A DNA stretch of 64,000 bases from Nelumbo lutea (Eukaryota; Streptophyta; Magnoliopsida; Proteales; Nelumbonaceae). This document shows positions 10,505-22,191 of the stretch, piece after piece. Under the pieces are notes generated by a model that saw only the letters and a program-made list of their open reading frames with translations, was not told the origin of the DNA and did not search any database. Where the stretch lies: positions 106,823,254 to 106,887,253 of the forward strand of contig JAKGHH010000002.1 in the NCBI GenBank assembly GCA_022828595.1, in the 5' to 3' direction. Each line of letters opens with the position of its first letter. The first letter of the stretch is position 1. A program made the translations under genes and the position numbers.

Positions 10505-12531
10505 AAAAGGATTAGAAAGGACTCTGTTGGGGTGTAAAGAGGAGAATCTTCCTATGTCCTATCTAGGGATGCCTCTTGGAGGGAATCCAAAATCTCTCAA
10601 CTTCTGGACACCAATGGTGGAGAAATGTGAGAAGAAATTATCATCTTGGAAGAAGTGTTATCTCTCAAAAGAGGGAAGGCTTACACTCTTTAAGGCCTCC
10701 TTAGCAAATTTGCCAGTCAACTTCCTTTCAGTCTTCCAGATTCCAACCAAAGTCAGAAATCAGATTGAGAAGCTTCAAAGGAACTTTCTTTGGAAAGGAG
10801 GTGAGGAAAAGAGAAGCCACTTAGTCAGTTGGAAACAAGTTTGCAAGCCTAAAAAGGAAGGTGGTTTGGGAATTGGGCACTTAAAAGAGAAAAATTCCTC
10901 TCTTAGGTAAATGGCTGTGGAAGTTCCCTAAAGAACCCAATGCTCTTTGGACAGCTGCCATCTCAAGCAAATATGGATCAAATATAAATGGGTGGGATAG
11001 AAATCTCCATTTGAACAGGATAAAGTCGACAAATCCTTGGAAAGGTATCATCTCCACCCATACTTCTTTCTTTCCTTTTATAAGATATATAAAGTGGGAA
11101 ATGGATCTAAAATAAAATTCTGGAAAGACCTTTGGTGGGGGGAAACTACCCCTGCAGCCTCTTTCCCTAGACTTTTTAAGCTTACCCTTGACCAGGAAGC
11201 CATTATTTCTTCCTGCCTTCCAAACCAAACTGTTGAGAACACCCTAAACCTTCGACTCAGAAGACCCCTAAGGGATTCAGAGATTTCTGAATTAATAGAC
11301 TTAATTCAGACCCTTAAAGAAGCCTACATCTCCCCCCTCCTATTCTGACACCCGAATCTGGACCCTGCACCCTACTGGCGATTTCTCTTCTAAGTCTATG
11401 TTCAAGGTTTTGATTGCTGATAAACAGCATTCCTCCTTTACTTTTAAGACGATCTGGTGTAGCCACATCCCTTCAAGAGTTTGCTCCTTTGTATGGGAAT
11501 CTTGTCTCTAGAAATTAAATATCCGTGATCTCTTGCAGAAAAAGTTTTTGGGAAGAACGTCCATCTCTCATTCATCAAAAAAAAAAGACCGTCCATCTCT
11601 CCTCATGTTTGCATTTTATGCTTCAGTGAAGGTGAATCAACAGATCACATTTTTCTTCACTGCAAGTTCACCCAAAAGATTTGGTTCTGCTTCTTGAAAA
11701 TGGCAGGTTACAGCTGGGTTATACCAGAGCACATTATGGACTTTCTGCACCAATGGCAAGGAACAGGTTTAAGTAAAAGGGGTAAAGTTTATTGGCAATC
11801 AGTGCTACATGCAGTGTTGTGGGGAGTTTGGGATGAAAGAAACAAACGCTTGCAACAAATTCAGGCCCCTGGAGGTGTTAATTTCAGACATTACTTACCT
11901 TTGCAACCTCTGGACGGTGAACTCAGGTCTGTTCAAAGGACTCTCAGTCAATGATCTCAATAGAGATGCTTACCCCTTTCTGTTTCTCCCTCACCTCCAT
12001 CAAACATCCTTGAGACATCCTGACCCCATCTGTGAAAGGAGTGATGACCCTAAACTTCGATGGAAGTGCCTTAGATAACCCACTTAGCTGGTATTGGAGG
12101 CACAGTAAGGGATGAAAGGGGCAACATTTGTTGGACTTTCAGCGGTCCATTTGGCTTGGCTTATTCTACAAAGGCTGAAGTGATGGCTGCCTCACAAGAA
12201 TCAGAATAATAAAAAATTTGGGAATCCAGAATTTAATCATTGCAGGTGATTCAGCAAATACTAAAAAATGGTTAAGAGACAAAGTGGGGGAACCTTGGAG
12301 ATTGAGTCACTATTTGGCAGAGGCTAGGGACTCTTTGGACTGTTTAAATGTAAAATTAGTTTGGATTCCTAGGGAACACAATCATACAGCAGATGGCTTA
12401 GCCAAATGTGGTGTGTATTTGGAGCATTTGTATAGCAACAATCTTCTTCCTTTGTAATTTGTAGGGGTTCCTCCCCTGCTTTGAACCTCTTCTTCCTTTA
12501 ATGAATCCTGGTTAAATTTTCTCAAAAAAAG
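10505..12531 (+). mobile_element. 5'-truncated L1-type LINE (ORF2 C-terminal half with RNase H)
   Basis: Starts inside the reverse transcriptase (MSYLGMPLGGNPKSLNFWTP, 10554-10613) and continues with WKKCYLSKEGRLTL and KPKKEGGLGIG. The linker before the zinc finger is in 11037-11348 (GSKIKFWKDLWWGE). A zf-RVT domain reads VCILCFSEGESTDHIFLHCK around 11608-11667. RNase H begins near 12050 (KLRWKCLR in a shifted frame) and ends at 12457 with REHNHTADGLAKCGVYLEHL, which includes the last catalytic D. A 3' UTR leads to a TTTTCTCAAAAAAA tail at about 12517-12530. Frameshifts and stops make it inactive. A 20-bp micro-insertion at 11570 interrupts the zinc-finger region. No matching TSD was found. 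Confidence 0.9.
11570..11589 (+). mobile_element. Micro-retroinsertion, 20 bp with 12-bp TSD
   Basis: CGTCCATCTCTC occurs at 11558-11569 and 11590-11601 and encloses ATTCATCAAAAAAAAAAGAC. Because the host sequence is coding LINE, the duplication and shift stand out: only one copy of the repeat is needed to restore the zf-RVT reading. It resembles a LINE tail ending in TC plus poly(A). Confidence 0.65.
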
Positions 12532-12712
12532 TTGATTTGGGTGGTAGAGGAGAGCGAGAGATGATGCTGGACTATTTCTTTGAGAGAAATGTGGTGTTGG
12601 AGTTCGATAGAATCAATCAGCAGTTGAGGACCAAAGGACGCTGAAGATCATGAAGAAAAAGCCTTGTTGAGTGAGCCGACTTGTGTTTAGTTTATTTTCT
12701 TTTAAATTAAGA

Positions 12713-12981
12713 TGTTGTTGGGCCTTGGGCCCATTAGTTTTATTTTTTAAAGAGCTGTAATTACTTAGTTTAAGTTGCCGCCCTACTAAGGGCATCCTTG
12801 TAATATCTCATACTTAAGTTAATTATAAATAGAATGAGGGGCTGGCGGCTAGGGTAATGTGAATCTGTCCTAGTCGACCTTCTTCTCTTTTCTTTCCTTT
12901 TCTCTCTTGCTGAAATCCCCAACTTTCTACTCTTCCTTTCACAAGAAGCTTGGCCGAAATCAGCACATAAGGTTTTCTACT
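12713..12981 (+). repeat. Copia 5' LTR
   Basis: Begins near TGTTGTTGGGCC and ends just before the primer-binding site. It contains TATAAATAG at about 12825, a likely promoter. It shares short blocks with the LTR at 527-835. The start is uncertain and no 3' copy is present. Confidence 0.65.
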
Positions 12982-12993
12982 TGGTATCAGAGC
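12982..12993 (+). promoter_or_regulatory. Primer-binding site for initiator tRNA-Met
   Basis: TGGTATCAGAGC immediately after the LTR, identical to the site at 4467. It marks the start of the internal region. Confidence 0.85.
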
Positions 12994-13458
12994 AGGTTGA
13001 AGGTTCTTGAAGAGATTCGTTCCTGCAGCCCTAAATCGGCCGACTGCATGGAGATTTAAGAGGTTGATCGAAGCTTTCAGGTAAGCCCAGTTTTTGGATT
13101 TTCTTGATGGATCTGTATACCCTGTAGCTGGTCTAGGGTTTCTCATCAGAATCAGGAAAAACTAGAGAAAGGGAAAGAGTCCTGATTTTGTTGGACTCTT
13201 CAATTTTGACCTAGGTAGTGGCGCCCTATGTTTTTAGGGTTCCTCTGGGTTTTTTGTAAGGGGCGATTCAAGTTCCATGTGGTTTGGAGGCCTCTAGAGA
13301 GGGCGGTTGCTTCTTCTCTCTCTTCTCCCCATCCCACCGAAAGGGAATCTTTCGTGGGAAGAAAGTCCAAGACACCAAAGGAGTGTCGTTGGTTCCAGAA
13401 GGTATTTTGTTTATTCTTGTTGCATTTTTTAATTGTTTTCTGTACCTCTTTGAGACAC

Positions 13459-14330
13459 ATGGAGGGACACAGAGTTGAATATAAGCCCGGGAATGAAATG
13501 GGACCAGTGGGAGGAGGTGCTAGAGACCCCTTCGGAGTCGAAACCATTACTATAGTTAGGTTGGATGGTACAAATTACTTGGAATGGTCCCAATCTGCAA
13601 AGATGGCCATTGGGGCTCGTGGAAAATTGGGGTATATTACTGGTGAAGAGGTAAAACCCGAAACTGGCAACTCACGGTGGGTGCAAGAAAATTATATGGT
13701 AATAACATGGTTGTGTAATTCTATGTTGCCACATATAAGTAAAAACTTTTTATGGGCAAACACTGTTAAGGAGATATGGGATGGGGTTGTAGAGACCTAT
13801 TCATAGAAGGAGAATGTTGCTAGGGCTTATCAACTGAGAAATCAGATTATTGCTACTAGGCAGGGAGATAGATCTGTTGCAGCTTATTTTTTAGTCCTTA
13901 AGACCCTGTGGCAGGAGATTGACCATCTAGAGACCTTTGCTTGGGAAACCACCAAGGATACAGCTACCTATCAAAGACACTTAGAGAAGTATAGGGTGTT
14001 CGAATTTCTTGCTGGCCTTAACCCTGACTATGACATTGCACGACAGCATCTTCTTTCCAGGTACAGTGTCACTCTCTCCCAAGCATATGCATTCGTGTCA
14101 GGAGAGGAGTGTGGGAGGGATGTAATGATGAAGAATCTCATGTTTGTTCAGTCTGCTATGGTAAGTGCTGTGAAACCTAAACAGAATGGCAATGAGAACA
14201 AGAAGACAAAAGGGACTTAGTCTGTGACTATTGTAAGAAACCAAAGCATATAAGAGATACTTGCTGGAAGTTTCACCCACATCTTGTGCCAACCAGATTG
14301 AAGAATAAGAAAGGAAATGCACATATGGCA
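13459..14330 (+). pseudogene. Copia gag (one nonsense codon, one frameshift)
   Basis: Copia capsid protein. The ATG at 13459 follows a 465-bp leader. The gag domain reads ITIVRLDGTNYLEWSQ, with YLEW typical of the family, and IKEIWDGV-like VKEIWDGVVETYS. A single TAG at 13804-13806 breaks the frame. The same frame then continues to 14217 with NVARAYQLRNQI, FEFLAGLNPDYDIAR and LSQAYAFV. A frameshift next to the stop at 14218 moves the zinc knuckle to another frame (14223-14264), where CDYCKKPKHIRDTC keeps the C2HC ligands. Only these two lesions are needed to explain the break, so gag is young compared with most elements here. Confidence 0.88.
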
Positions 14331-14572
14331 GTTACTGGTGACACTCCAGCCCCCCTACTACAGCTGCCTTGGAGTCTGTTGCAGCTGCTGCAGTAAGGGC
14401 CGAGCTTGAGAGGTTTGGGTTACTTCTGAATCAGAGGGATACATCTAGTTCCAATTCAGCCACAACCGAACAATAAGGTACAGGTAGCACAGGTGAAACT
14501 CACTCTACCTCCCTTGCCCACACGGGTAGTCCACATGTCACTGCAAACTATGTTTCTGCTTCAGGTAAGGAG

Positions 14573-16222
14573 AGATCTCCTTGGATTATAGACTCTGGAG
14601 CCTCAGAGCACATGACCCATTGCTCCACCATTTTCTCCTCTTACCAGCTCAGTTCTAGCAGAGATAGGGTCTCCACAGCTGATGGATCCCATGTTCCTAT
14701 TGCTGGAAAGGGATCTGTCAAGATTAATGATTCCATTTGTTTACCCTCTGTCCTCCATGTTCCTAGATTGAGCACCAACTTGTTATCTGTTAGTAGTTTG
14801 ACTAAGAATCTGAACTACTCAGTAATTTTTTCTCCTGGACATTGTATTTTGTAAGATCTGGATTCAAAGAGGATGATTGAGAGTGGTCGTGAAGTGAATG
14901 GAATCTACCTCCTAGATACTCTTCCAATTCACCAAAGTCATCATGTTTGCAAGGACAGTGAGTCAAAACTTGTGGATCGGATTATACTTTGGCATAATCG
15001 TCTGGGTCATTTGTCTTTTTCTTCTTTAAGTTCTTTGTTTCCAAAACTGTTTGAGTCTGTGAGTTTGTCAAGGTTGAAGTGTGAAGGTTGTGAACTTGGA
15101 AAGCATTGTAGACACTCTTTTAAACCAAGTAATAAAAGATGTTCTTCTCCTTTTGATGTTATTCATTCAGATGTGTGGGGCCCTTATCATGTTCCCTCTA
15201 TGGGCGACTATTGCTATTTTCTTCTGTTTGTGGATGATTTCTCTCGATATTCCTGGATTTACTTGATGAAATCACGTGATGAGGTACCATCCTTGGTGAG
15301 GCAATTCCATCAGATGGTATTAACACAGTTTGGAACTAGAATCAAGATGTTCAGATTTGACAATGCTAGGGAATATTTTGAGAGACATCTTGCCTCATAT
15401 CTGTTGGAGTATGGTGTTGTCCATCAGAGTAGCTGCTCCTGCAGTCCACAGCAGAATGGTGTTGTAGAGATAAAGAACAGACATATTGTTGAGACGGCAA
15501 GAAGCATTATGATCACAGCGACAATTCCGGTTCGTTTTGGGGGTGATGCTGTTCTCACGACAGTATATCTGATTAACAGGATGCCTTCTCGTATACTTGG
15601 ATTCAGCACTCCATTCAGCCTTCTTTTTCCTCAGGGGGAGATGTTTCATATTCCCCTAAGGGTGTTCGGGTGTGTCTGCTTTGCGCATATTCTTGGTCCT
15701 TACCATTCGAAGCTTGATCCCAAGGCAAAGAAATGCATCTTCCTTGGATATGCAGAGAATCAGAAAGGGTACCGCTGCTATGATCCAGTCTCTGGGAACC
15801 GGTTTGTTACTATGGACATCACCTTTTTCGAATCTACATACTTCTTCTCAAGGAATCCTTCTCAAGGGGAGTGTTTTGGGGAAGTAAGCCAGCAGTCTAT
15901 CCCTCTCCCAGTTCCAGTTCCTGTGTCTACTACTGTGCTTGACAACCATCCAATGTCACCTACCTTGCCACCCCCTTTGCATTCCGTCTCACAGTATTAC
16001 TCACGGCAGAGACTTCATAAGGAGGTTGATTCCACTACAGCAGAACTCACAGCACTTCCTATCGATCCCTTGGAGACTCCAGATTCGGCTGATACAGATC
16101 CAGGTATTCCTCTTGATCCTTCTACTATTTCGGTTCCCATTGGCCCACTCAGCAAGCCTAATGCCGTCAGAAAATTCAATACTGTAAGGGTTTGCTTGGA
16201 ATTGGGCCTACTAAGAAGGTGA
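14573..16222 (+). pseudogene. Copia protease and integrase (one nonsense codon, truncated before RT)
   Basis: The protease shows WIIDSGASEHMTHC with an intact DSGA at 14591-14602. Its frame stops at a single TAA (14852-14854) and reopens in phase, so 14873-16222 (449 codons) is the same reading frame. The integrase has the HHCC zinc ligands at residues H41, H46, C70 and C73 of that segment. Its catalytic triad is D100, D163 and E199, with the family D,D35E spacing. FGCVCFAHI and KCIFLGYAENQKGYRCY follow. The frame ends after a short linker, and no reverse transcriptase, RNase H or 3' LTR is found. The element is therefore 3'-truncated near 16.2 kb. Integrase alone looks chemically complete, but it lacks the rest of the machinery. 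Confidence 0.9.
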
Positions 16223-16590
16223 GGCCAAAGAAAGTTAGTAAGAGAAGTAAAGAAGTTTCTAATTGAGTCGTTGAAGTGTTGGGTCAAGTTTGCTTTGTCA
16301 TTATAGGGTTCTAGTTCTATGTATTGTTTTGTATCATGAGGGTGATCTGTTGTTTTGGTATTGGTGCTTTTGTCAGATTGATTGTCTCTGCTGATTTTTT
16401 AAAGTCTGGGGTGGGTTTTATTTGTAAGTGTAGATTGTGTTTCTTCTTTTGGCTGACTGCCTTTTTTAGAAAAGGTAAATTATATTGCATTAGACAAAAG
16501 AACATGGTTCTCTATACAATGAGTTTCTGTACATGTGTAAGCCATGGAAAGACCTCAAAAAAGTCCACCTTCAAAAAAGAAACAGAAAAA
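16223..16590. other. No gene seen
   Basis: T-rich spacer between the truncated copia and the minus-strand LINE tail. No homology recognised. Confidence 0.4.
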
Positions 16591-16599
16591 GAAATATGT

Positions 16600-18640
16600 T
16601 TCTTTTTTTTTTGAAAATGATAAGGTAAAGCTTTATTAATAGAAGTATACAAGAAGTACATGAATTGCAGACAAGAAAATTGGCACACTCCAAGGCATCG
16701 CACCCATTAGCAATGCAAGTGCCACCAAAACAAGACCACCAGCTCTCACCCAACGTAACCAAACAACAAAAAACAAGCAACTTGAAAAAGACCTGAAACA
16801 AAAACTAGCAAGCCACAAGCACCCCCTTTGACTGGATTAAAATTTCTTGCCTCTACCTCTTCTGCCCCTCCCTCTAGTTCTTCAACATCCTTGGGGAGGG
16901 GGATCAACCAGCTTCACATCATAGCAGTCTCTAAACACTTGGACTTTCTGCTCCCAATAGGAAATGCCGAAGGATCATAAGAGTGATCTGACCAAGAAAA
17001 TTCGGGCTTTGTATCTAAGTCTGACACGACACTATAGGAGTCCTCACCTTGCTGGAGCACCTTAGCTTTAAACCACTTCCACACGATCCTGTCCTGATCG
17101 GCGGGGTAGGAAACCCCGAGCAAATTTCCAAACCGAATTGCTTTGTCCACCTGGTCATCTACACTTTCCTGGTCATTGCATACTTCCTCTATAGGCCTCT
17201 CGATAGGAATGTCACTCGCCAAAACTAAATCCTGACTGGGCTCACCTTAGCTTGTTGCCAAGCTTGGCTTCTTGATAGTAAGCTTAATGCTTGGGTTTGT
17301 CTTGGAACTCGCCATTGGACGAAGAAGCAAGCGATACATGAATCTTCCCTTAGCAAGACTTTGATTTGGTCAAACCGCTGCCAAATAGTCTTAAGGGAAC
17401 TAGGCCACCAGTCAGATCCAATGCACTGGACTTCATAATATGTCTATTTAGGCCCAGGTCCAACTCATCACTTCTAGGTGGGGCAACGAAAGTAATTGGA
17501 TTTACCTGCAACGGACGATCCAAACTCAAAAATGAGCAAGCTCTAAGCCTGAAGATTCCACCGACTCCTGGTAGAAAAAAGATTTTAAATTTGAAGTTCC
17601 TGCCTGTTTGAGCGACCTGAGAACAAGGCTGCCATTGTACTCGAGAGCCCCGAGAAGAAGTCTCTCGTCAGTGCTTTGTCGGCCGCCATTCCTGCCACCG
17701 TCAAAAGACCATCCCTAAACCCTTCCTCCACCGAGAGCTGGGACTTTGAGAGACAAGCTCCCTCTCCTTCACCCACCACCAGAACTGGATGCATCTCCCA
17801 ACCCCTTCCCTCTCCATTTACAGTTTGTACAGGCAGCCGCTCTGGCTCCGCACCCAGAGAGACCAACACCACCACAAGCAGGAGTAGCCCCTGCTACTCT
17901 TCCTTCTACTAAGGAAGATGGCGGACTGAAACCGGGTGGTGGGTATAGACGCGAAACAGGAGTCCCCATGTTCATGTCTCAACCATTGCAATAGGGCTTC
18001 CAGTGAACAAGAGGGTACTCTGCATCCTTGACAGCTATCCAAAGGAGGTATCACATCCCTCACTACCAAATCTAAGGTTTTGGGGATATCTTTTATTGCT
18101 TTGCTCCAGACCAACAAATGAAGGGCTTGGAGGTTTCTCCAAGCTAGGTTGCTTGGATCTGCAGTCATGAAACCTCCAACTACATTGCTTATCTCCTTGA
18201 ACACTACGGGACACCAAGCTAAAAGTAGGACGCCAAAAATCTTGATCCACCACTTACCATAACCAAACCTGTCTTTCCGAACAACCAATTCCGAATTGGG
18301 ACCAATGCAACAGTGAACAGTAAATGCCATTGAGGATGGATAGTTGAGAGTGAAGTGCTCCATACGCTTCTTCCTCTGATGCAAATACTAGAAACCACTT
18401 ATTCCCTTCTAGTCTTCTTACCGCTGATTTCTGCAGGTTTCACCAATGAAGAAACACCCAACTTTCAACCTCTTCACGAGAAGGATTGCCACCTGCAAAT
18501 CAAAGAACCAGGCATCTTCAGAGGAAGACTTCACGATCACGAACCCCTTCCTCATCAACAAAGACTCTGATTGTTCCTCCCTGCACCCATATAGTAGCTA
18601 GACCTTCCCCCAAAACGCAGAATTCCATTTCAAAGACTCT
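16600..18640 (-). mobile_element. LINE with ORF1 (DUF4283-like) joined to a 3' tail, ORF2 missing
   Basis: On the minus strand the 3' end has an AATAAAGC signal and an A tail (plus-strand T run at 16599-16612). Upstream, ORF1 pieces of the plant L1 type are readable. FLVFASEEEAYGA lies in one frame at about 18390-18350. After a frameshift, WWIKIFGVLLLAWCPVVFKE and NVVGGFMTADPSNLAWRNLQ lie in the 18384-17818 frame; this matches the DUF4283 pattern. A further piece at 17222-16914 (NLLGVSYPADQDRIVWKWFK) looks like the ORF1 C-terminus. ORF1 then runs almost directly into the 3' UTR, with no endonuclease or reverse transcriptase. It may be an internally deleted copy or a non-autonomous LINE. No TSD was found. 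Confidence 0.65.
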
Positions 18641-19011
18641 GACCGTTCGTAAATAACCCCAAAAAAGACATTATTTTTAAATACATTATGATAAACCAAC
18701 CAAAAAAAGGTATCATCATCTTTTGGGTGACTGCTTGTCACCTTCCTCTGTATTTTCTTTTCCTTTTTATTTTAATAATTTTTTCTTTCTATTACCAAAA
18801 AAAAAATGGCATTAGGTTAGACTAAATGTTCATCTGCTCAAATTATGGTTAACCTAGAATTTCAAGAGAAAAAGGCACAACTAAAGCACAAAGAGTTGCT
18901 AAAGCCTAAGGTATTTGCCTAATGAAGGCACCACTTTTGAAAAAAGATAAATGAGAAGGTTAATATATGGAAAAAATGCAAAATTAAAATTTTCTAAACA
19001 AAATATTTAAA

Positions 19012-19094
19012 AGTCTATTGACTCAATTGGTTAGAGCATTATGTTATTAGCATGAAGATTATAGCCTTTGTAGGTTCAAGTCCTACATAGGCTA
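19012..19094 (+). pseudogene. tRNA-like sequence, copy 1 (possible tRNA-Ile origin or SINE head)
   Basis: A cloverleaf can be drawn. A 7-bp acceptor pairs AGTCTAT with ATAGGCT (one G-U). The D arm has TCAATTGGTTAGAGC, with one mismatch in its stem. The anticodon stem is TTATG/CATGA with loop TTATTAG. The T arm is GTAGG-TTCAAGT-CCTAC. The middle loop is longer than normal. The anticodon position would read ATT, but overall likeness is to tRNA-Ile(AAU). The defects and the second copy argue for a pseudogene or a tRNA-derived repeat rather than a working tRNA. Confidence 0.5.
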
Positions 19095-19354
19095 AACCGT
19101 TTAAACTCTAAACATCATTTAGCGCCACTTTAAAAAAAATGAAAAGCTTAATATATAGGACTAAGCAAATCTAATTTTTTTTATTGTTATACAAATCTAT
19201 ATTTTGAAAAAAAAAACAAAATATAGATTATTAGCTCTCTCAAGTCTGAACAAAGTTTGAACATATAAATTATTTTGAATATAGCATAATGAATGATTTT
19301 GAGCTTTCTTTGATTAAAAAAAGAAAAGAAAAAGAGAAACAAAATATTTCAAAA

Positions 19355-19434
19355 TGCTTATTAGCTCAATTGGATAGTGTTATGTTATTAGCATGAAAAT
19401 TATAGACTTGTAGGTTCAAGTCCTACATGGGCTA
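19355..19434 (+). pseudogene. tRNA-like sequence, copy 2
   Basis: Second copy about 343 bp downstream, with TTAGCTCAATTGGATAG, the same anticodon-arm words and the same T arm. Flanks are also shared (ACAAAATATTT before, AAACTCTAAACATCA-like after), so the unit was duplicated together with its flanks. The D arm has lost the GAGC half, and the acceptor is less well paired than in copy 1. Confidence 0.5.
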
Positions 19435-22191
19435 AACTGTTTGAACTCTAAACATCATAGCTATAACCTATAATAAAGTAAATTACTTCTTTTGGAACAG
19501 TAACAAATCAGCAGCTTTATTGTTAAAGGATGAAATATGGAGATACAGAGCAGGGGGAAAACAAAAAACAAGAGCTATCCCATTCCACCATGGGGAATTT
19601 TTAAATGTTTTGTACAGTATCACATTGTATAGCTTTCAGGGGTCAAATTTGTCCCTTTGTTAATGAACTCCTTACCTTTTTTTTTTTTTTGAGAAAATGA
19701 ACTCCTTACCTTATGCAAGAAAATAATTATACAATCCCTCAGTCAATGGGGTTAGGAACCCAATACAGCTAAATTCTATTTGCTCCTTCCCATGCAAGTT
19801 AGCCAGCCATGGAACTGTATCGTAAATTATTATTCAAACATCAAATTCATGGTTAAAATTCATCATAGCATAGAAATAAGCAAGGTGAGGTACACCTAGG
19901 TTCAGTTAAGGTATACCTAATAAATGAATCTCATCTATGCACCTGAGTATACCTTTTAAAACACTGAACTTAGGTATTAAAAAGCATCTCTTTTTTCTCA
20001 AGAGAGAAAAACATTTCTAATTTTTATTCTCAAGTGTTTTCAACAGCTGGAAAACTGGCATTATTATCAAGATAGTTTATTGTAAGGGAGATTGCACCAA
20101 TTAAGAGAAAGGCATAGGATCTACTAAATGTGAATTTCTTTCCTCATGATATTCCACACCTCCCTTGCTTATTTGCATTGAGGAAAATAAATGCCATTTG
20201 GTTACTCAGCCTTCCCCACATCAGGATGTAATAAAGGGTTAAAATCTAGCCCTCTACCAAACAAAATTGTCCTAGTGGGAGTCCTGTCATGAGCTAGAAG
20301 CCTAGACAATACCTTAATTTCTTTGGGCATTACAGTAGGACTTGCATTTGCAGCCATAACCAAAACGCTTTACCTACAACAACTAGAATGATAGTTTTCT
20401 AGTCAAGATTGCCATAATCATCTATTGACATCCGAAAACTAAAAAAGAAAAAACAAGAAAACTTTTTTATCAATAGGCAAACCCCATCTGAAATAGACAG
20501 GAGAGACCACTGTTCATAACAACAGAAAGACACATATGGGTATTATTATTGTCTTCATTTAAGCCAAGTACTTTTTGGCTATCAAATAGAAGTATGCCCC
20601 TTTAGTAAAAAGGGGATGTGCCCCAATCACTACCCCAATTTAAAAAGGAAGTTCAGAAATCAAAGCAGTAAATATATGTGAAATTTTCATATTAAAAATT
20701 ACTACTGCCATTCAAAATAGGCAAAATTAGGAATGCTAAATACTACCACAATTTCAAGAACAGCAAAGCATTAATTCTATTGAACTAGAACATAACAATT
20801 TCTTATGCATACATTGAGAAAAAATCAAAAGTAGAATAGCCCATTTGTTATCAAAACAAAAATATTGAAGGACACTTACAGTTGGCTAAGACCTTTCCCC
20901 TATCTCCCCTTTAAGCATATGTTGAATCCAGCAGAAACTGTCACCAACCAAATCCAAAAGTCCTCATCAATTTACTGAATACACTGGTTAGACTTTTCAT
21001 GCATGCACATGTGATTAAAACAATCAACTAGGGTGCAACTTGGGTTGGGTCGGGTCAGGTTGAGCCATACCCAAGCTTGATTTTGTTGAAATTCTTCACA
21101 TTGAGTAACCCAATTTGCAACCCTCTACAAGCAATAAGCCTTCTTGAATGGCATCCATTGTTTCTGAGCCTGAGTCTCTTGAAAGCAAAAATCGTGAAAA
21201 CACCCTGAGAGCACAGCATCCAGCCGCACATTGGGAATATCTCCCATACTTGTATAAGTCATGGATGGAAACATTTGTCAAAATCTACCATTTACAATAT
21301 ATGATTCGCGATTTGAATCATGAATCCCAAGGGTTCCAATTCGAATCTTATGTCCGAATTCTTTTTTTCAAAAATTTTATGATTTTTGTTTGAATCCTAC
21401 AATTTGATTCATAAATCTTACAATTTATAGGATTCCTGTGATTCAAATAAATTCAATTAAGAATTAGTTCTCTACTTCATCGTTTTATTTTATTTATATT
21501 TAGTTTTGTCAAGGATGACTTGTTTTAAGGACCTTACTTGAAATTGATTTATTAACATTATATAAGACCATATATTAAATTCATTTTCCATCATATGTAG
21601 GATATAGAGCTATTGTATGTGGATTATTTGACTTTCAAGTCAAACTTGATTATGTCATCTTAGCATTCTATTGTAAGTGGTAAATTCTATTGTTTTAGCT
21701 ACATATATGGTAGATATGGATTAAAAAAAAGTAAAATCACTTTTCTATTTATATCTTGACTTTTAGCATTTCTATATTCAATATTTTGACAAGTTTTTAA
21801 AAAATAAAAATAATCTTACAATTTACAATATGATTCATGATTTGATTTAATTCAACTTCTTTATGATTTACGATATGATTACAATTTTCAAAACATTAAT
21901 GTAGCATTTAATTGGAGCATCCAATAACCATGAAGCTGCAAATGAGAAAATATCACCCAAAAAGTGATACACTGGATTAAGACACTTGAGATCTTTTCAG
22001 CTTATTCAATGGAAGATATCATTCATGAATAGCAAATAGTGGCACATTCTCATGCACAAGGCCTAGAATTTGTAGGGGGTGGTGCCCTCCAGATGCAAAC
22101 CACGCCAAACTTAATTTTGATGACTGCAAATTGGGTAAGCTGGCCATTCTAGAAAGTTGGTGGAGTATTCAGAAACATCTGGCTTTGTTCT
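19435..22191. other. No gene seen; AT-rich
   Basis: No coding signal. Holds a micro-retroinsertion at 19679, a GGGTTGGGTCGGGTCAGG stretch near 21043 that resembles hAT element ends, and related words (TTACAATATGATTCATGA and variants) near 21290 and 21820 that may be the ends of an unrecognised repeat. Confidence 0.45.
19679..19696 (-). mobile_element. Micro-retroinsertion, 18 bp with 16-bp TSD
   Basis: ATGAACTCCTTACCTT is duplicated exactly at 19663-19678 and 19697-19712. The insert is a T run followed by GAGAAA, so on the minus strand it reads TTTCTC plus about 12 A. TTTCTC plus A is also how the LINE at 10.5-12.5 kb ends, so this looks like an insertion of only the last six bases of such a LINE. 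Confidence 0.75.

Noticed and set aside
13200..13547. Minus-strand frame of 115 codons over the copia leader
   Set aside because: Shadow of the leader and gag on the plus strand; no homology seen.
17585..17994. Proline- and serine-rich plus-strand frames
   Set aside because: Antisense to the LINE ORF1, with no domain of their own.
19012..19094. Functional nuclear tRNA gene
   Set aside because: D-stem mismatch, an oversized middle loop and an unusual anticodon loop argue against function.
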